A stretch of 64,000 bases of DNA from Amphirosellinia nigrospora (GCA_004123355.1 SCHM01000002.1:930001-994000); one strand, 5' to 3'. Positions 17,344 through 29,304 are shown, counted from the first letter of the stretch. Translations and numbers: made by a program. The notes: generated by a model from the letters alone, not told the origin.

Positions 17344-18689
17344 CTATACAAAGTCGGCAGCGCGACTCCAGCTCTCATCGCCAACCTCTCGAAACTCGAC
17401 ACCTTCACCAAAATAGCCGGCATCTTGCCAGGCTTTCATCATACTCCCGTCAAAAGGCCCTTGCTTGCTGGCGCCGTCTCGGCCATCCGTCCATCGATAT
17501 TCCCACATCTTCGCCGTCTCGTCATTTGACTCTCTGGCTTGTTCCCCTATGGGCTCGACCCACTCCTCGTCAGTCTCGCGCACGAACTCTCGTATCAGAC
17601 GCTCCCGCTCGCGATATATATGTCCGGACGATCGCGGCCCAGCAGCTTATCCGCGGCATCGGTGATGGCGTCGATGGCCTCTTTGATGCGCATCTGTTCG
17701 GGATCCTCGGGCTCCTTTTCCTTTATCCCCTTCTCGTCAATGTCCATCGAGTCGGACTTCTCTACCTGCTTCTTCTGTTTCCACTTGGGCACCTTCTTGG
17801 CCTTCGTCTTGTTCTGCGACCTGCCGAGCCGCGCCAACGCCTCCAGGGCTGTCTCGCCACGCTCAAGATATGTGATGAGCGACTTGAGAAGATCCGACGT
17901 CAGTGCACTGTCCTCCTTGCGACGCTTCTCGCGTTGCTCGGCCTCGCGCTTCTCGTGCGCCTCGGCCGCGCGCCTCATGTCTTTCTTGCTCAGCCCTTCA
18001 AGCCAGCGGTCGTGCACGGCGTCCGGGTCGACGGCTTTCCTGACAAAGTTACCCGACTCATCGAACCGGCCTTCTTCGTTTTCTTGTTTTAGGTTGAAGG
18101 CCTCGACCTTGGGCGCGTGCTTCTTCCGCCCGCCGGCCCCGACCTCCTCGTCGACGTCTTCTTCTTGTATCGCGAGCGCGATGGCCTCTTCGTCGTCGTC
18201 TGAGCTCTCTTCTGCCGCGTCGATGTGTATGTGCCCGCCCGATTTCGACTCGGCTTCTTGACCCTGGATATCCCCTTCGCCCATGAAGCGCACCTCCTTG
18301 CTCTTCTTGCCCGTCGTGTCGTCCACCGCGTCGTCGCGCGCGTCGCCGTCTTCTGCGGCGAACATGTCGTCCATGTCCTCGTCCACATCCTTCTTCTTTG
18401 CTTTCGATGCATGCAGAGTGCCGAGCTCCTCCCGGTCCGAGTCGGAGTCGTACCCATCGATGTTCACAGCGCCACGTTTTGTTGCTGCGCTCTTCCCGAT
18501 CACGTCGGCGTCAGCCTCGAGGAACGCGTCTCTGGCGTCTTCGTCCTCGTCGGCTGCGTCAGGTGCTAGCGCGGACGGATTCCGCACGTCGAACTTGACC
18601 TTCTTCGAATCTGGCTCGGCATTGTGATGCTGGCGCGCGTAGTTCTCGCCCTCGCGCTTAGGACGCGCGGCGCTGAATCTTGACGACAT
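17344..18689 (-). CDS. LIN1: LIN1/CD2BP2-like U5 snRNP protein with C-terminal GYF domain
   Basis: Homologue of yeast Lin1 and human CD2BP2 (U5-52K), a component of the U5 snRNP and tri-snRNP assembly pathway. The start MSSRFSAARPKR is followed by the family motif KKVKFDVRNPS, a long acidic region (Asp/Glu tracts), the conserved segment GRFDESGNFVRK with DRWLEGLSKKDM, and a C-terminal GYF domain. In the GYF domain WEYRW, QGPF and WQDAGYF are clearly visible. No intron is needed. The frame breaks near 17615-17622 in an ATATAT run (two bases extra or one missing), just before the RERERLIREFVRETDEEW segment. Restored length is about 448 residues. It is divergent from UFD1, and a foldback element lies in the shared upstream region. 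Confidence 0.92.
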
Positions 18690-18833
18690 TGTAAGATTTT
18701 GACGCTGTGTGTCTGGCTTGTCAATTACAAACACAGGTGTCACAAGAGTATGGCGTTGAAGCGAGGAGGAGGTCACATCATAAGTATAAGTACCGTAGCG
18801 GGATTGGGTGTGGACGGAGAACGCGGTGTCTGT

Positions 18834-19243
18834 ATAACTACCGTTGTATGGAGAAACTACGGTTCTAAGCAAAAGAAGCGTTCTCAAAAAAGAAGCGTTG
18901 CCCGTAAAAGAAGCGTTGCCGAAAAGGAGGCTTCTGATTGGTCCAAAAGTCGAAGGTGGGGCTAGCCAAAAAAAAAACCAAAAGCCTTCCCCACTCCGCA
19001 ACTGGACTCCACGGGGGGTCGAACCCGTAGAGCCCAGTTGCGGAGTGGGGGGCCAAGCCACTCTACGACCAGTTGTTGAAGGTTAGTGCCTTGGCACAGA
19101 ATATATACACGCCCTATCGCTCCTCGCACCCCACCAACTTTTGGTGGGCAACGCATCTTTTTGGGCAACGCATCTTTTTTGAGAACGCTTCTTTTGCAAA
19201 AGAACGCTTCTCGCTCCCCACATTTTCCCGCTACGGTAGTTAT
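18834..19243. mobile_element. Foldback/MITE-like element in the LIN1-UFD1 promoter region
   Basis: A long palindromic insertion of about 410 bp without coding capacity. The 52-base arm 18869-18920 matches the reverse complement of 19146-19197 with few differences. Both arms carry internal repeats of the type AAAAGAAGCGTTGCC. Short outer ends (ATAACTACCGT at 18834-18844, its complement at 19233-19243) pair as well. A second copy of the terminus (TACCGTAGCGGGA) lies farther left, at about 18791. The centre folds into its own hairpin. I could not identify a convincing target-site duplication, and I do not know the mobilising transposase family. Confidence 0.75.
18989..19050. repeat. Central hairpin with tRNA-like B-box in its loop
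   Basis: Arms 18989-19015 and 19024-19050 are 27 bases each with two mismatches, separated by an 8-base loop. On the minus strand the loop region reads GGGTTCGACCCC, which matches an RNA polymerase III B-box, and an A-box-like GTAGAGTGGCTTGG lies about 45 bases upstream. The near-perfect hairpin explains most of the structure, so a functional tRNA is unlikely. A tRNA-derived origin is possible. Confidence 0.7.
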
Positions 19244-19746
19244 CCAGGATAATCTATATCTGGCTGGTAATGACGTTGGATTTTGCCCTTGTCGATAGCT
19301 ACCGGTAGCTGCAGCTTATGGTGGGGTAGGTCCCTGGCGCATGGACGGTTGGAGCGTAGCGCAGCGATTGGAGCGCGCTAACGTCGCGCGCTGGGGAGTT
19401 GTTCTGGTTCTGTTCTGGTGCCGACGCGGGCATCTCTAACACCAGGCCAGGGTTCCATGCGGAAGGCAACTGCGGATTATCCCATAGCCGAACGTTTCGT
19501 CATTCTGTGTGAGCACACCTAGCTGCCTTGCTATATCCGGTGTCGCCGCCGATACTACCTACTTACCTCGTGTAAATGTGAGCATGTTCTAGCCATTTCC
19601 CACAAACACATCCGCTTGCCTCATAACCTCTACACACCCTCTTTGCAACCCACACTGTTTGCACACACCACTCTCACCGACTAATCAGAAGCACGTATTC
19701 TGAGACAGCACCCCATCTCACTAGCCGCAGAGCACTTGGGCTCAGC

Positions 19747-21040
19747 ATGGTTCGTGGCATAACAACAACAGTGAGCTTCATACTTTACCGCTTCTGACTT
19801 TGTGCGAACGCATAGTATCGACCTGGCTTTGGTGGCCTCGACCCCGACGACCCTTCCAACATGTATAACCTTGCGCGTTCCGGCATGATGCGCGGCCCGA
19901 CCATGCGTCGGTTCGACGAATACTTCCGATGCTATCCCATAGTCATGGCACCCGGCGCTGAGAGGCCGGAACTGAACTACGGCTCCAAGATCCTCCTACC
20001 GCCCTCCGCCCTACAGAAAATCTCAACGCTGCACGTGCAGTGGCCGCTGATGATGGAGCTGATGAACGGCGAGAAGGAGCGCTTCACACATGCTGGTGTC
20101 TTGGAATTCGTGGCCGAGGAGGGGCGCGCATACATACCACAATGGGTACGAGCATCTCATACAGAGAGTGAGGGGGATGTCATATGCAGGTGCTGACAGC
20201 GACAGATGATGCAAACCCTGCAACTAGATGTCGGTGATATGATTCAGGTCAAGTCGACATCGCTCGAGCTTGCCAGGTTGGTCAAACTACAGCCGCAATC
20301 CATTAACTTCCTCGACATCAGCGACCCCAAGGCTGTTCTCGAAAGGGCGTTCCGCAATTTTGCCACGCTCACGAAAGGCGACGTCTTCAACTTCGAATAC
20401 AACGACGATGTTTACGAGATGGCCGTGCTGGAGGTGAAGCCCGAAACTGAGAAGATGGGTGTCTGTATGATCGAAACAGATGTGTCGGTTGACTTTGCCG
20501 CACCCGTAGGATATGTCGAGCCCTCTAAGAGTAGCGGGACCAGTACTCCGAGAAGCACCCGGGGAGGTTTGCCTGCTGGTGGTCTGTTGCATAGCCAGGG
20601 AACTATGGCACAGTCTATCAATTATGATGCGATCGCCCCAACGCCACGACGGCCGCCGCGGGCGCTCGTGCAGTGGCGTCACATTTCATCAGCGAGGGCA
20701 CAGGCTCAACTCTAAGAAGGGGAGTAAAGGCCCATCTCCCAAACCCTCGACACCGGTTCCCGAATCCTCATCCCACACTGTTCCGACACCACGGCGGCGG
20801 GTCAACGGACCTATGCCCTACGTCTCCCACCAAACAAACTATTCTTCGGTTATGAGATTAAACCCGTCAAGACGGACGCGGACAAGGAGGCAGAGAAGGA
20901 AAATGCCGACAAGCCACATTTCGCAGGACAGGGTCAGACTCTGCGTTGCGGGCAAGAGGAAGGGAGAGGGGAATGATAAAGGTAAAGCGCCAGAGAAAAA
21001 GACAAATGAGGGCCAACGCTTGGACGGACGTAAGAAGTAA
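19747..21040 (+). CDS. UFD1: Ubiquitin fusion degradation protein 1
   Basis: Cofactor of Cdc48/p97 (with Npl4) that recruits ubiquitinated substrates for ER-associated and nuclear degradation. Exon 1 (19747-19770) codes eight residues, exon 2 is 19816-20145 and exon 3 is 20206-21040, with introns of 45 and 60 bp. The Ufd1 N-terminal fold is obvious: FDEYFRCYPI, KILLPPSAL, THAGVLEFVAEEG, IPQWMMQ, VKSTSLELARLVKLQP and YEMAVLEVKP. The C-terminal Cdc48/Npl4-binding tail (LFFGYEIKPVK) is present but scattered over frames. One base is lost near 20643, 20708 and 20820, and one is probably gained near 20945. Correcting these gives about 396 residues. It is divergent from LIN1. Confidence 0.94.
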
Positions 21041-23168
21041 GCACATGAAGTCGGCAACATTTGATTTGTGGGTGGCATGCATATGGTGTTCCGGCGTTGA
21101 TAGATCGTGCGGCTTACCCTGGGTTGGCGATATGACGAAGCACAATTACTTTACATGAAAGATATCATCTCACTACAGCACTTGACATACTTATTCATCG
21201 AACACCTGGCGCCAGTATCGCCCTTTACGTTAGAGTAATTCAGCATCATATATCATGTGCCGCTTTAGATGTGTTTCCTTGTGTTTCTTGGTAATGTGTA
21301 TGTTTCTATAACATGAGATGTTAGATGCATTGAGACCTAGGTATCACTATCTAAGTAGGCTCGTATATGTCTTATTATTCCTCTCCGCTTTATATTGTGA
21401 ATAGCTGACGCTGTCTGAGTATCCTCGCTATATTGTGTAACGTGTTCTTTTTCAGATACTTTAAGCTACGAATCTCACTTCAGTTATATTACCATGATCT
21501 TTAAAGTAGTCACGATCTTAAGGCGAGTCAACAACATAGAGTGGCGGAAGATGAGAATATTCTCACTATCTCCTGCTTGACAGAGATCATGAGATAAATC
21601 AACGACATCTGAGGAGTATATTATCCGAGTTTTGACTTACGTAGATCTAACATTATATCCATTTATTAACTGTGATAAATACGAGATGAAAATTTTAAGC
21701 CGTTGCTGACATGACGATATAAGGTCTCACTATCGTCCTCCTGAACGGCCCAGTAGCATCATGAGCTAAACGATTCCCAATCTCGGAGATAACCTGAGTA
21801 ACATAGCATTTATTGTATAGCATCAATAGCCGGAGGTAATAAGTGTTGATTGTAAACAAACATGTCCCTATCCCGACACCTTACACGGCGATTTGTTCTC
21901 GCGCCACTGCATATGCGTAGAGGATCTCAGAGACAAAGGTCACGTCCCACGAGCCGAGACTTACAGCATTACAGCTCGTGTTAGAGTGTCTCTGCGATGA
22001 TTCAGACCCTGGTTCGAACCAATATACACCAGGCCGATCTCACATGACAATATTCTCGGAGGAAGTCACTCAGACTATGCACAGAAACAATATCAACAAC
22101 ATGAACCCCGAATATATGAGGTCTTGTGTACCATGAGTCACCGTCGATGCCTCTGCGGCAACACCATGATATACGAGCCAATGTCTCATCTTGTCCTACA
22201 TCATGATGCTCCCTACATTCCGGGCACATGCCGACGGCATGACGACTAAGACAGTTCTACCTACACGCACGCATGTTGGAACCGAGGCGAGGTAAGGTGG
22301 ACAACCTACCTCTCTGTCTTGGACCCTTCTGATCCACTCCAGCTGCCGAAGTCACATTTTACCTATGACTCCTCTGGTCTTAGACAGGCGGGAGTGTGCT
22401 GGCAATTTAGCGTTTCACGATATGGAGACCTCAGTGTGTTCGTGAACTCTACCTAAGCCGTATGTCTCGGGAATTGTCCTAGTGTGCGTGGCGACACAAG
22501 AATTTTTCCCCTGTGGCGTGATACCCTGGGCTAAAGCTGAAAAGCTCGCCTGGAGTAAAATGCATACCTAGGTATCAATCATACTTAGTGCCATTCGATG
22601 CATATACCGAAACCCATCAGTCAGGCGTCGAGGCGGGAAGATGTGTGAACAGATGATTTGGAATAGTAAAAGAACAATAAAGAAAGAATCAATATTAGTC
22701 ACGACTATCATGAGCACTCTTTCATGTAAAGATGCAATATAAGTTCTTCGCATTGAGTCGGGAGACACTGTGGATCATCAACTCTAATAATAACAGTACA
22801 CACAAGGAGGTCTAGGCCTATTCGACCTTCGCAATTCAACTTTTAGTTTTCAGACCTGTAAACCCTACGGCTCCAAAAAATCAGCCAGAAACGCCGTCAT
22901 CGTCGTAAATCGCGTACAAGAGACAAAATGTCATAACTCGTTGATACTAGTGAACAATACCAAGGCGATGATGATTATGATTGTCCCGAAAAGTCCATTA
23001 CCTCCGTATTCTCTTTTTTCGTGATACCCGTGCTGACTTAAACTCTGATCTGCCACCCATCCCATCCTACCTTTCTCCTGACCCTCGGGTAGATACCTGG
23101 AAACCATTATCCGATATGTTGAGCGAGATTGCGCCGGGGTAATTTCCCCTTGACTCAATTCTCGCCAA
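21041..23168. other. AT-leaning intergenic stretch without recognised genes
   Basis: About 2.1 kb with no supported coding region, relatively AT-rich between 21250 and 21850. A minus-strand frame at 22002-22229 contains CPEC and CC pairs that faintly recall the zinc-knuckle tail of fungal LINE elements, but this is too weak to annotate. Confidence 0.55.
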
Positions 23169-24050
23169 TTAATCATATGGGCTCCACTCCTCACGCTTGA
23201 ACTCAACTGGCTCAGTCTCAGTTTCAATCGACTGGCTGGGTAGGCCAAGGTGACATTGGGAGTGAAGCGGGTTTGGCAGGTGCTGATGATCACAAGCTGT
23301 GCTGGTGTAATCCTCGAAAGGATACGCAGCAGCAGTAAAGTATGAGGTGGCATGTTGCCAGGTTGGGTCGACATGGTCAGAGCAAGGAGGCCCGTGGAAA
23401 TCAAACGAGCTCTGTGAATGAAGCATCTCGCTCGCCGGACTAGACGTCATGGCCGGGGATGGAGAGAAGGTATCCGTGTCGCTGCATGGGGTGAGGAATC
23501 GGTTCTGGATCATTGTGGTGTTTGGGATGGTTATCGGCGGCACGGAGACTGGACCTGGCGTCAATGCCGGGGTCATCCTATTGTCGTAGTTGTATGGCGA
23601 GTTTTCCCGCTTGATCTTCTGCTGCGCAATTGGTTGTGGATGTGGTTGTGCTTGTTGGGGCTCAGGCGATGCGGCGGCGGGTGACTCGGGAACAGAAGTC
23701 TCTGACTTGACGCTGTCATCTTTCCTGCTTTTCGAGTCTTTCTTGGATTTGGTGACTCGTGACTTGGTCGGGCCGGCTCGGTTCCGTCGAGTTGGTTCAA
23801 GGCCGAGCATGGCAGATTTGAATCGTGAGTATCTCATTCGAGCTGCGTGGCCATTGGTGATCTCTTGCGCGAGAATCGGGTCGTGAGCGACCTGATTCCA
23901 ATCGATCTATGTCATCTATCGGTTAGGTTGATGCCAGCAAAGTGGGATGCCACCATTGGTGCAGGGAAGTCAACTCACGTCCTTGAGATTCTTCTGCTTC
24001 AATATAGCGAAGAGAAATCTCGTCATAGCATTGTCGTTGTTGGAAGACAT
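23169..24050 (-). CDS. Myb-like DNA-binding protein (fungal Myb_DNA-bind_8-type)
   Basis: Small fungal protein with an N-terminal Myb/SANT-like three-helix domain. Exon 1 (24050-23979) codes MSSNNDNAMTRFLFAILKQK and ends after NLKD. Exon 2 (23906-23169) continues IDWNQVA, then ITNGHAARMRYSRFKSAML. The 72-bp intron interrupts the domain in a typical place. The remaining 200 residues are low-complexity, with a basic patch (SRVTKSKKDSKSRKDD), a Pro/Gln stretch and a Ser/Thr/Pro-rich tail ending EFKREEWSPYD. 269 residues, intact frame. The domain assignment rests on similarity to a family widespread in Sordariomycetes; target genes are unknown. Confidence 0.85.
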
Positions 24051-26463
24051 GGTGATAGAATTGGAGGTATGAGGACTCGATACGGTACTGAGGTCTACCC
24101 CAAGGAGAGGCGATAGACCGGAATAAGAAGTGCACAGCTCGGTGTGAAATGGTTGGAGGCAGCTCTGGATTGCAGGGTCGATCTGAACATGGGAAGAAGG
24201 AATAGATAGAGTGAGTCACGGCTAAGTTGAATGTGAAAGTCGGTGAGGAGAGGAAAGAGGATTATATGACCAAACGTTCTGGATAAAGCTCTCAACGAGC
24301 TTGAGAGTTGTTGAGCGGATCACATTAGTTTAGGGTCCGAGTATGGTGAGGCGACAAAGACTGCAGGGGTAAAAAAGGATGAACTATTAGTGGAAAAGCA
24401 TCCGTTTCTGCTTGACAGCTGGATAATGAGAGTCAATAGCTGTCTATTACACTGTAAGAGGATCTAGTCCTGTGCAAAAGAAGGCAATAATGGATGTAGA
24501 TGGACCTAATAGCCGGCTTTGGAAATGAGAATGGCATGGGTCAAATATGTCATCACTAAGAGCGTGGGGACCTTTTTAAGTGCTTGCATGAAAAGCCCGC
24601 TTAGTCCTGCTAGTATTTATTCCCAGCGAGACTTGTACCGCGGAAGATCTGTTATAACAGATATACAGTATGAAAGACATGGCTGCCGTGGTTGCCTAGC
24701 AACTCCGAGAGGGACGATCGAGGTGGCATCATCATTCACTTGGCTTGGCTGACGAGGGTATCCAGGGCGAGATGGTGGGGTGCCAACACGAAAGTGGCAT
24801 AGGACGCGACACACCGCGTAAAGTGGTTTCTGGAACCCTGGCATGGCGTCCAATGAGGTGAGGCCGTTACATTTCGTCCATTCTCTTGGTTCGCCCCGGC
24901 GGCACCTACGGAACTTAATCGACGAAGCGAGAGTAATGATCGAGGCCGAACACTTTCCAGGCTTGGAATAGTCGCAGTGCTAGTTTCGCTTCGTACATGG
25001 CCAGCAAAAGAATACGCAGCGTAGACGCAACAGTGCGACATAACATGTCAAGAAGAGAAGCAGACAAATGCATTGATCTTGTTCGGCCGGTAGCCACTTG
25101 GAGCCGGGAGGAGACCCGCACAGCCGTTGGCTACCTATTCGAGCCCATGGCAGACGGGGAATAGCCGGGACTCGTCGTTGGCGTGAAACATTGGGTGTGA
25201 GTCATGCTCATTTAATTAAGAGGCTGGGAAAAGTTGATTCGAGTGCCCCGGCTCCTGTTCCTGGCAGCCGTGTAGCTGTTGGAGATCGAGGTACTTACTT
25301 GTCCTGAGAAGTCAATGTCTTATCTAGCTGCCACCATCCACCTCCATGCCATTCGCACCCGAACTACCCTCGGCCTATATAACTATCCACATCATTTGAA
25401 GCGAATATGATAAGAGTACCTCGGGTCGGACTTCTCGTAGACTAAATAAAAGGCAGATAGACAGATACTACTCATCGCGTTGTAGTATTGCTTGCTGCTG
25501 CGCCAATGTGACCTCATGGAATGTGATCAACGTGGTACTCAAATTGAAGGAATGGAGTGGTGTGACTTGAAAGCGGAGGATGATAGTGTAAGTAGGCATC
25601 GGGGGCCTGGCCTAGAATAAAAAGCAAGGAGAAGAAAATTGAGAGGTTGGGGGCGACGCGTAGTAGTGTCTAAAATGGTTACACTGTGTGGGCCGGTCAC
25701 TCGCGTTCCAGTCGCCAATTCACGTGAGTACTTCTCGAAGTGGAGGTACTTTTGCCCTGGCTCGAGATGCAAATAGCGGGTCTGTAGCGGGTTGGAGGTT
25801 GATTAATTACGGTGTAGGTGATTGGACAATATTAATCATATTTGTGGGTACCTATCCTGGGCCAAGAGATCGTGTTATGATAGGTAGTGTAATGTAGTCG
25901 CGCAAGGGCAAGGGTGCCTGAAGAGCCCATAGTAACATGGTATCTACATACGTCAAAGGTGCACTGCCACAGCCAGACGCGCTTACCTAGTGCTGGCGCT
26001 GGCTGATGTCTATGTATACCTTGTTCTGCAATTATTGCACAGGTACATACTTGCCTGCTAAGTAAGCGCATGGACCTCCGAGTAATGTACTGTACCTTCC
26101 TGTTCTCCATTTGCATTTGCTCCATTGTCATCTCGTTGGAATCACGTGCTGTACCAGAAAGCTCATTGAACCAAGCTCTCTTGTATGGAGTGTTTCCACC
26201 CGCCAAAAGCTTGCGCGACAACTTGTACCTTAGCTACTACTGTACGTCTCATCATTGCTCTCCCACAGCCCGGCCCACCAAGACAAGCTCGCAAGTGTGG
26301 CGATCCCCAGAGCTCGGAGCTCATTAGCCTCACCAACCTCTCACAAGCTAAGCTCCCAACTCTGATTCGCACGCGGTTCTCCATTCTAGTCTAGGCGCTC
26401 CATCTTGCCTTCTACGCTATTATAACCAAGGCTGTGAGGCTGAGCGCTTTTTTTATATCCAAA
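24051..26463. other. Long intergenic region at the edge of the accessory block
   Basis: About 2.4 kb with small frames on both strands and none recognisable. The first 250 bases are probably the leader of the Myb-like gene on the minus strand. Nothing else supported. Confidence 0.55.
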
Positions 26464-27524
26464 ATGAACAAAAATTGGAATGATCGAGCAGATAAAGATC
26501 TCTTTTTCACTATCCTCTCCGTAAAGAACATAGGTGTCATAAGTGGCGCTGAATGGACCACGATCGGCAATCATATGCGCTCCCTGGGCTACGGCTTCAC
26601 CAATGAGGGATGTCGGTGAGTTAATTTCTATCTTGTTTATGTTTTTTTCGCTGCCTGATGCTGTTTCTTTTTTGGTTGCCGCCGAGATGATACCTACAGT
26701 CATTGCCCTCGCATCAGTAGCGTAATATGTATTTTCCGGGGTTGAAGCGTGTCTCACACCTAAAAGCCGTGAGACCAACACCAGCAGTTGCAACTAGGCA
26801 AACTACATACCTCTCTATCCTCTATATCGCTCACACACCCGTTCAACAACATACTCCTTCTATCCTTCTTCAAATCAATCAGCTTGGGATGCAAATAACT
26901 AAAGAATGTCATCGCACTCATGTTTCCTTCTACCTCTCCTGCGAGATAGGGGCTCGTAGACTTTTCCTTCTTGGCAGTGATATATCATATTATGATGCAG
27001 TGCTGACGTATGCTAGTCAACATTTTCAAGGGTTAAGAAGGGCGCAGAACAAGGCCGAGTCGAATGGCTCCAGCTCGGACGGACAGCGCAAGGGTGATCC
27101 AACTGCCAATCCTATTACACGGCGTCCCGGCCCGGGACGTGGTAGACCTAGGAAAGCAGTGCCGGCTCCTATTACTGATGGCGCTGAAGAACAAACCCCC
27201 GAGACAGTCAAACCTGCCTCGGAGACAGAGACAAGTGATCCATCAGCTCCCACTCCTCAGCCTATGCAAGCATCTACCGGGGTATTAGAACCTAGTTCAA
27301 TGGCGGTAGATGAACCACCCGCAGATCTTGAAGAGCAGCCGGCGAAACGCCAACGACTCAATGTCGACGAGGAAGAGCAACCGACGAATGATGATGAAGC
27401 AGTCCTTGCCCTAGCTGCTGATGGCATTACAGATGCCTATGGACCTCCAGAGTAAGGATAATTGTTGTTGAAAAGTACACGTGAACTATTCTGACCAAAT
27501 TTTAGCTATTACGGCGAAGCCTAA
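26464..27524 (+). CDS. SANT/Myb-like DNA-binding protein, complete array member
   Basis: Three exons: 26464-26615, 27017-27451 and 27506-27524. Exon 1 codes a half-domain with the pattern W-x-D...DLFF-x-I...EW-x-x-I...GYGFT and stops in splice phase 2. Exon 2 starts with QHFQGLRR, which completes the last helix, and then runs through an AT-hook-like GRGRPRK motif, a Pro/Thr-rich linker and AKRQRL before an acidic tail. The last exon codes YYGEA and stop. Predicted 201 residues, intact. The first intron is unusually long (401 bp) but has a CTGAC branch site directly before its acceptor. The GRGRPRK motif supports DNA binding. Closest relative in the window is the gene at 29844, which ends in the same GEA. 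Confidence 0.82.
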
Positions 27525-28185
27525 CCCTAGTCGTGGGCTGGCAGTTGATAATGTGATAACTGTTCAACAGCCTTGCAAAAGACCACCAGATATTCTCGCG
27601 CACATCGAAGAGGTTTCAGGCTACTGCTAACCTTGGATGCATGGTGGTCTCTCGCGGCCCACGTCGACCAAAGAGCGGTGTTTAGTACATTCTTTGTACC
27701 TTTAGACGCAGAAATTGCTATTAAGTAGTAACTTCGTTTTAGAGATTTTGGAATAGATGCTTGGTACTATCGGCGTTTTTAGGGGCACGACTTTGAGATA
27801 TCGTCAAGGGAGCAATGTGGCATGCTATACACAGGTTATGATAAGCGTAGCGTTAATGAAATAACGAGGCGTTGGCAATATGCTTCTTCAATTATTATAC
27901 TGAGCAACTCTGCTTCAGAACATAAAACTCAGTACAGTCTCCAGCTAAATTTTGAAGGTGGTGGGATACGACTCTCCTACGCACGTACGTACGTAGCAGC
28001 AAGTACGCTAAATCGGTTTTCTTCAGCCACTTGGCTATTACCTAGGTAGTTGCATCACCTACCTTTTTTCTTTTTCCTTCCTGTCAACCCATTTCATATC
28101 TCGGCCACCACGCACCGAACTTATCACTCTCTCTTCACGATCACTACTCATAACCAGCCTCGTTCACAATTCACACACCTACAAC
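27525..28185. other. Spacer between SANT-like modules
   Basis: No gene seen up to the CT-rich leader (about 28060-28185) of the next module. An ACGTACGTACGT run lies near 27982. Confidence 0.55.
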
Positions 28186-28342
28186 ATGGCAGTCGGAAAG
28201 GGAAGTAAATGGACCGGAGACACTTATGAAGCTTTGGCAGTCGCTCTATGGCGTATGCACGGCACCGTCAAGCCAGATCAGCAACAAGCTGTTGTCGAGG
28301 ACATGAAGGAGAGCGGGTTTCCCATTTCATGGAAGGTATTCG
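28186..28342 (+). CDS. SANT-like half-domain exon A (no second exon found)
   Basis: A 52-codon module beginning ATGGCAGTC after a pyrimidine-rich leader. It codes KWTGDTYEALAVALWRM and ends at ESGFPISWKVF, collinear with exon 1 of the complete relatives at 26464 and 29844. A good donor (GGTAAGC) follows. As read, the splice phase is 1, unlike its phase-2 relatives. One extra G in the GG pair would make it 158 bases in phase 2, exactly like modules C and D. No downstream QHLQKL-type exon is found before the next module. The frame stays open to 28872 and runs into module B, probably by chance. It could be an alternative first exon, a decayed paralogue or a microprotein gene. Confidence 0.55.
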
Positions 28343-28689
28343 GTAAGCTACAGTTTCTGGTTATCTGTTCTATCCTAGTGGGCGACGCGTGCATATCCGA
28401 GTTGATGACTTGCTTCCTTCCGATTTGCTTGTTGCGCCAGCAAGTGCCAACTCCCATCAATCTCGGTTTATGGTACTTAACGAGGTATCTATCTACCTCA
28501 CAACCCTACCTACTATATCACCATACCCACCCTTGGTACTGCACCAACTCTGCCTACTTCGCCCAATCTACCCACCTCACCAACTTCACCAACTTCACCA
28601 ACTTCATTCAGCCTTCTCGACGCTTTACCTACATTCTCATAGCAACATTCCCACCTCGTAATACCTATCATCTTACCAATACGATCACA

Positions 28690-28868
28690 ATGGCCCCGCC
28701 TACCACTGCTGCCAAGCCTGTCAAGAAATGGGATGATGCCATGGAGGCCCATCTCTTTTTCTCCATCTACAACACCGTGGATATCTCCTTCACCCCCGAT
28801 GACAAGGCTGCTATTGAGGCCATGATGAAGAACAACTTCAATCATGACGTCAACTGGAATGGAATTCG
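28690..28868 (+). CDS. SANT-like half-domain exon B (no second exon found)
   Basis: A module of 59 codons plus two bases with the start context CACAATGG. It codes KKWDDAMEAHLFFSIYNTV and then a second helix region ending DVNWNGI, with donor GTAGGT in phase 2. The nearest usable acceptor (CCCAG, about 28925) would add only two residues before a stop. Joining to the acceptor at 30134 would keep the frame and restore a QHLQKL helix. The sequence is related to modules A, C and D but clearly diverged, so this is not a recent duplication. Confidence 0.6.
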
Positions 28869-29146
28869 GTAGGTCGTGAACTTGTGCAAACCAACTTGTT
28901 GACTTGACTCTTGCCATACGCCCAGCTCAAACTAGGTTCCTTCCCTACCTTCCTTCTTATCCACCTGCAACTTGTTCCACCTTTTTCTCTTCAAGGCCTT
29001 ACTACGTTTTCGTCAATCCTCTACAACACACTCTCCTACACCAGGTCACCACCTACATTTACTACACACATTTCACTCATCTATTTATTCTTCTGTCTTC
29101 TCTATCCATTATTTCCACTCTGCATTACTACTTCAGCCCTCTCATC

Positions 29147-29304
29147 ATGTCTTCCTCTCGTACTCCCATGAAGTGGGACCCGAAAGTCCACGAAGATATC
29201 TTGGTGGCCATCAACGACGTCGCCAAACTTTCTCGCGACGACTGGCAGCACGTCATCCAAGCCCTTCATGGAATGGGATATACCTTCACCGAATCGGCCC
29301 TCAA
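29147..29304 (+). CDS. SANT-like half-domain exon C (no second exon found)
   Basis: 158 bases, coding MKWDPKVHEDILVAINDV and then DDWQHVIQALHGMGYTFTES, ending in phase 2 at a GTAGGT donor. Length, phase and motif spacing equal module D. It is preceded by about 200 bases of CT-rich sequence. No exon that could complete the domain is found between 29305 and 29843. Joined to the acceptor at 30134 it would give an in-frame SANT-like protein. Confidence 0.6.

Noticed and set aside
22000-22020. GGTTCGAACC, a tRNA B-box-like palindrome
   Set aside because: No A-box, no acceptor stem and no cloverleaf could be drawn around it.
22002-22229. Minus-strand frame with CPEC and CC pairs resembling a LINE zinc-knuckle tail
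   Set aside because: Only one short weak resemblance; no reverse transcriptase motifs or endonuclease nearby. Not enough to call an element.
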